64,000 bases of DNA, from contig NW_003206658.1 in assembly GCF_000006405.1 (NCBI RefSeq), positions 1,018,984-1,082,983 of the forward strand. Direction: 5' to 3'. Each line of letters starts with the position of its first letter. Positions within the stretch are counted from its first letter, which is position 1. Made by a program: the position numbers and the translations under genes. Source of the DNA: Perkinsus marinus ATCC 50983 (Eukaryota > Perkinsozoa > Perkinsida > Perkinsidae). Below, piece after piece: positions 63,375 through 64,000 of this stretch. Below the pieces are notes generated by a model. It was not told the origin of the DNA, searched no databases, and saw only the letters and a program-made list of their open reading frames with translations.

Positions 63375-64000
63375 ATGCCCCGAGTGTCGACGAGTTCAGG
63401 AGATCGTCTTTCAGAGGCAGCAGCAGCGGCGTTGGTGGATGAGGAGGACGAAAGGAATTACGTGTTGGTCGTTCCTGATGATAACGCAGTGGCGAGACGG
63501 GTACGAATCTCACAAGTCGTGGGGAAAAATGCCGGTGTCTCGAATGGATCCTTGGTCCTTGTCATGGAGAAAGGCCACCCTGAACGGAAGAGGGTAGTGG
63601 TGTGTAGTATAGTTGGTAAAGTGAAGGGGGCAAAGGTGTACTGTCCGGCATGGATGGGGTTCGAGGAGGTTGAAGTGAAGAAATTTAGGCAAGATTTTGA
63701 GGATCTCTGTGAAGTTGAGCTCACTTCGGAGGATGCTCATCTAAGCGAGATATGCGGGGAAGAGCTTCCCAAGCAGATGGTGAATTATCTGGCGCGGTCT
63801 ATCACGGGGTATGTATTGGATAAGGAGGATGATGTCGCGGTTGTCATTAATGGTAGAGTTACTCGATTCACCACCAGCCATGAGGGGGGATGGGGACTCG
63901 TAACGCCTCGTACTGTCGTGAAGGTCAATTTGGTGAAGGAAAAGCAAAAGTCGGATGCATCGAAAATTCGGGGTTTTGATAGAGTTGGCGGCCTGGCGGG
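63375..64000 (+). CDS. AAA ATPase, N-terminal part (Cdc48/AFG2-like), cut by window end
   Basis: The frame is open from ATG 63375 to the last base (208 codons). The start is MPRVSTSSGDRLSEAAAAAL. The N-domain resembles the double-psi barrel of p97/AFG2 proteins (NYVLVVPDDNAVARRVRISQ; SNGSLVLVMEKGHP). The last residues, KIRGFDRVGGLAG, match the 'DIGGL' entry into the first AAA module. The ATPase modules themselves lie outside the window. Members unfold or extract proteins, for example in ribosome maturation (AFG2) or ER/nuclear quality control (Cdc48). No intron was needed. Confidence 0.68.
   Translation, partial: MPRVSTSSGDRLSEAAAAALVDEEDERNYVLVVPDDNAVARRVRISQVVGKNAGVSNGSLVLVMEKGHPERKRVVVCSIVGKVKGAKVYCPAWMGFEEVEVKKFRQDFEDLCEVELTSEDAHLSEICGEELPKQMVNYLARSITGYVLDKEDDVAVVINGRVTRFTTSHEGGWGLVTPRTVVKVNLVKEKQKSDASKIRGFDRVGGLA

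Overview
This is a nuclear scaffold of a unicellular eukaryote. The best fit is an alveolate of the Perkinsus type. The reasons are many very short GT-AG introns (about 36-100 nt) within compact genes, a full-length TOR kinase (reported lost in several apicomplexans), a dinoflagellate/perkinsid-like mix of transporters, and a 5'-truncated LINE with a GAA microsatellite tail. The taxon is an inference; no rRNA or spliced-leader gene is present to prove it. One 100-N assembly gap lies at 49461-49560.

Layout. 0.5-4.1 kb (+): GH36-like glycoside hydrolase. 4.6-6.5 kb (-): NAF1, an H/ACA snoRNP assembly factor. 8.0-12.2 kb (+): coiled-coil gene resembling the EDC4/Ge-1 C-terminus, carrying a LINE in one intron. 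12.8-14.8 kb (+): PiT phosphate transporter with an EF-hand. 15.8-17.9 kb (+): MATE exporter. 18.3-21.4 kb (-): two membrane/coiled-coil proteins and one unknown. 22.0-24.9 kb (+): SPX-SLC13 phosphate transporter. 25.3-26.4 kb (+): KDEL-receptor-like protein. 26.7-28.7 kb (+): cupin/JmjC-like protein. 28.9-29.7 kb (+): ribosomal P2. 30.2-32.3 kb (+): secreted phytase-like protein. 32.3-36.4 kb: gene-poor, with palindromes, a dispersed repeat and a 490-bp AGT microsatellite. 36.5-49.2 kb (+): TOR kinase with HEAT, FAT, FRB, kinase and FATC. 49.3-49.7 kb (-): gene broken by the gap. 50.1-50.8 kb: MITE-like element. 51.4-56.9 kb (-): DNA ligase I. 59.0-59.5 kb (+): ribosomal S10. 60.2-61.5 kb (-): HAD-like protein. 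63.4 kb to the end (+): N-terminus of an AAA ATPase.

The genes are mostly housekeeping. Three of them (PiT, SPX-SLC13, phytase-like) share a phosphate theme within 20 kb.

The most striking signal is in the introns. Four recurrent short sequence families recur, in either orientation, inside introns of unrelated genes: (F1) tRNA 3'-half-like modules, a B box followed at tRNA-correct spacing by a pol III-type T-run; (F2) AATTTCGTGGCGCGTGACGG; (F3) AGCGGAGCGAAGC; (F4) a hairpin with GTATCTTA/TAAGATAC arms. TOR alone has twelve F1 introns. They look like short intron-forming or intron-colonising elements (introner-like).
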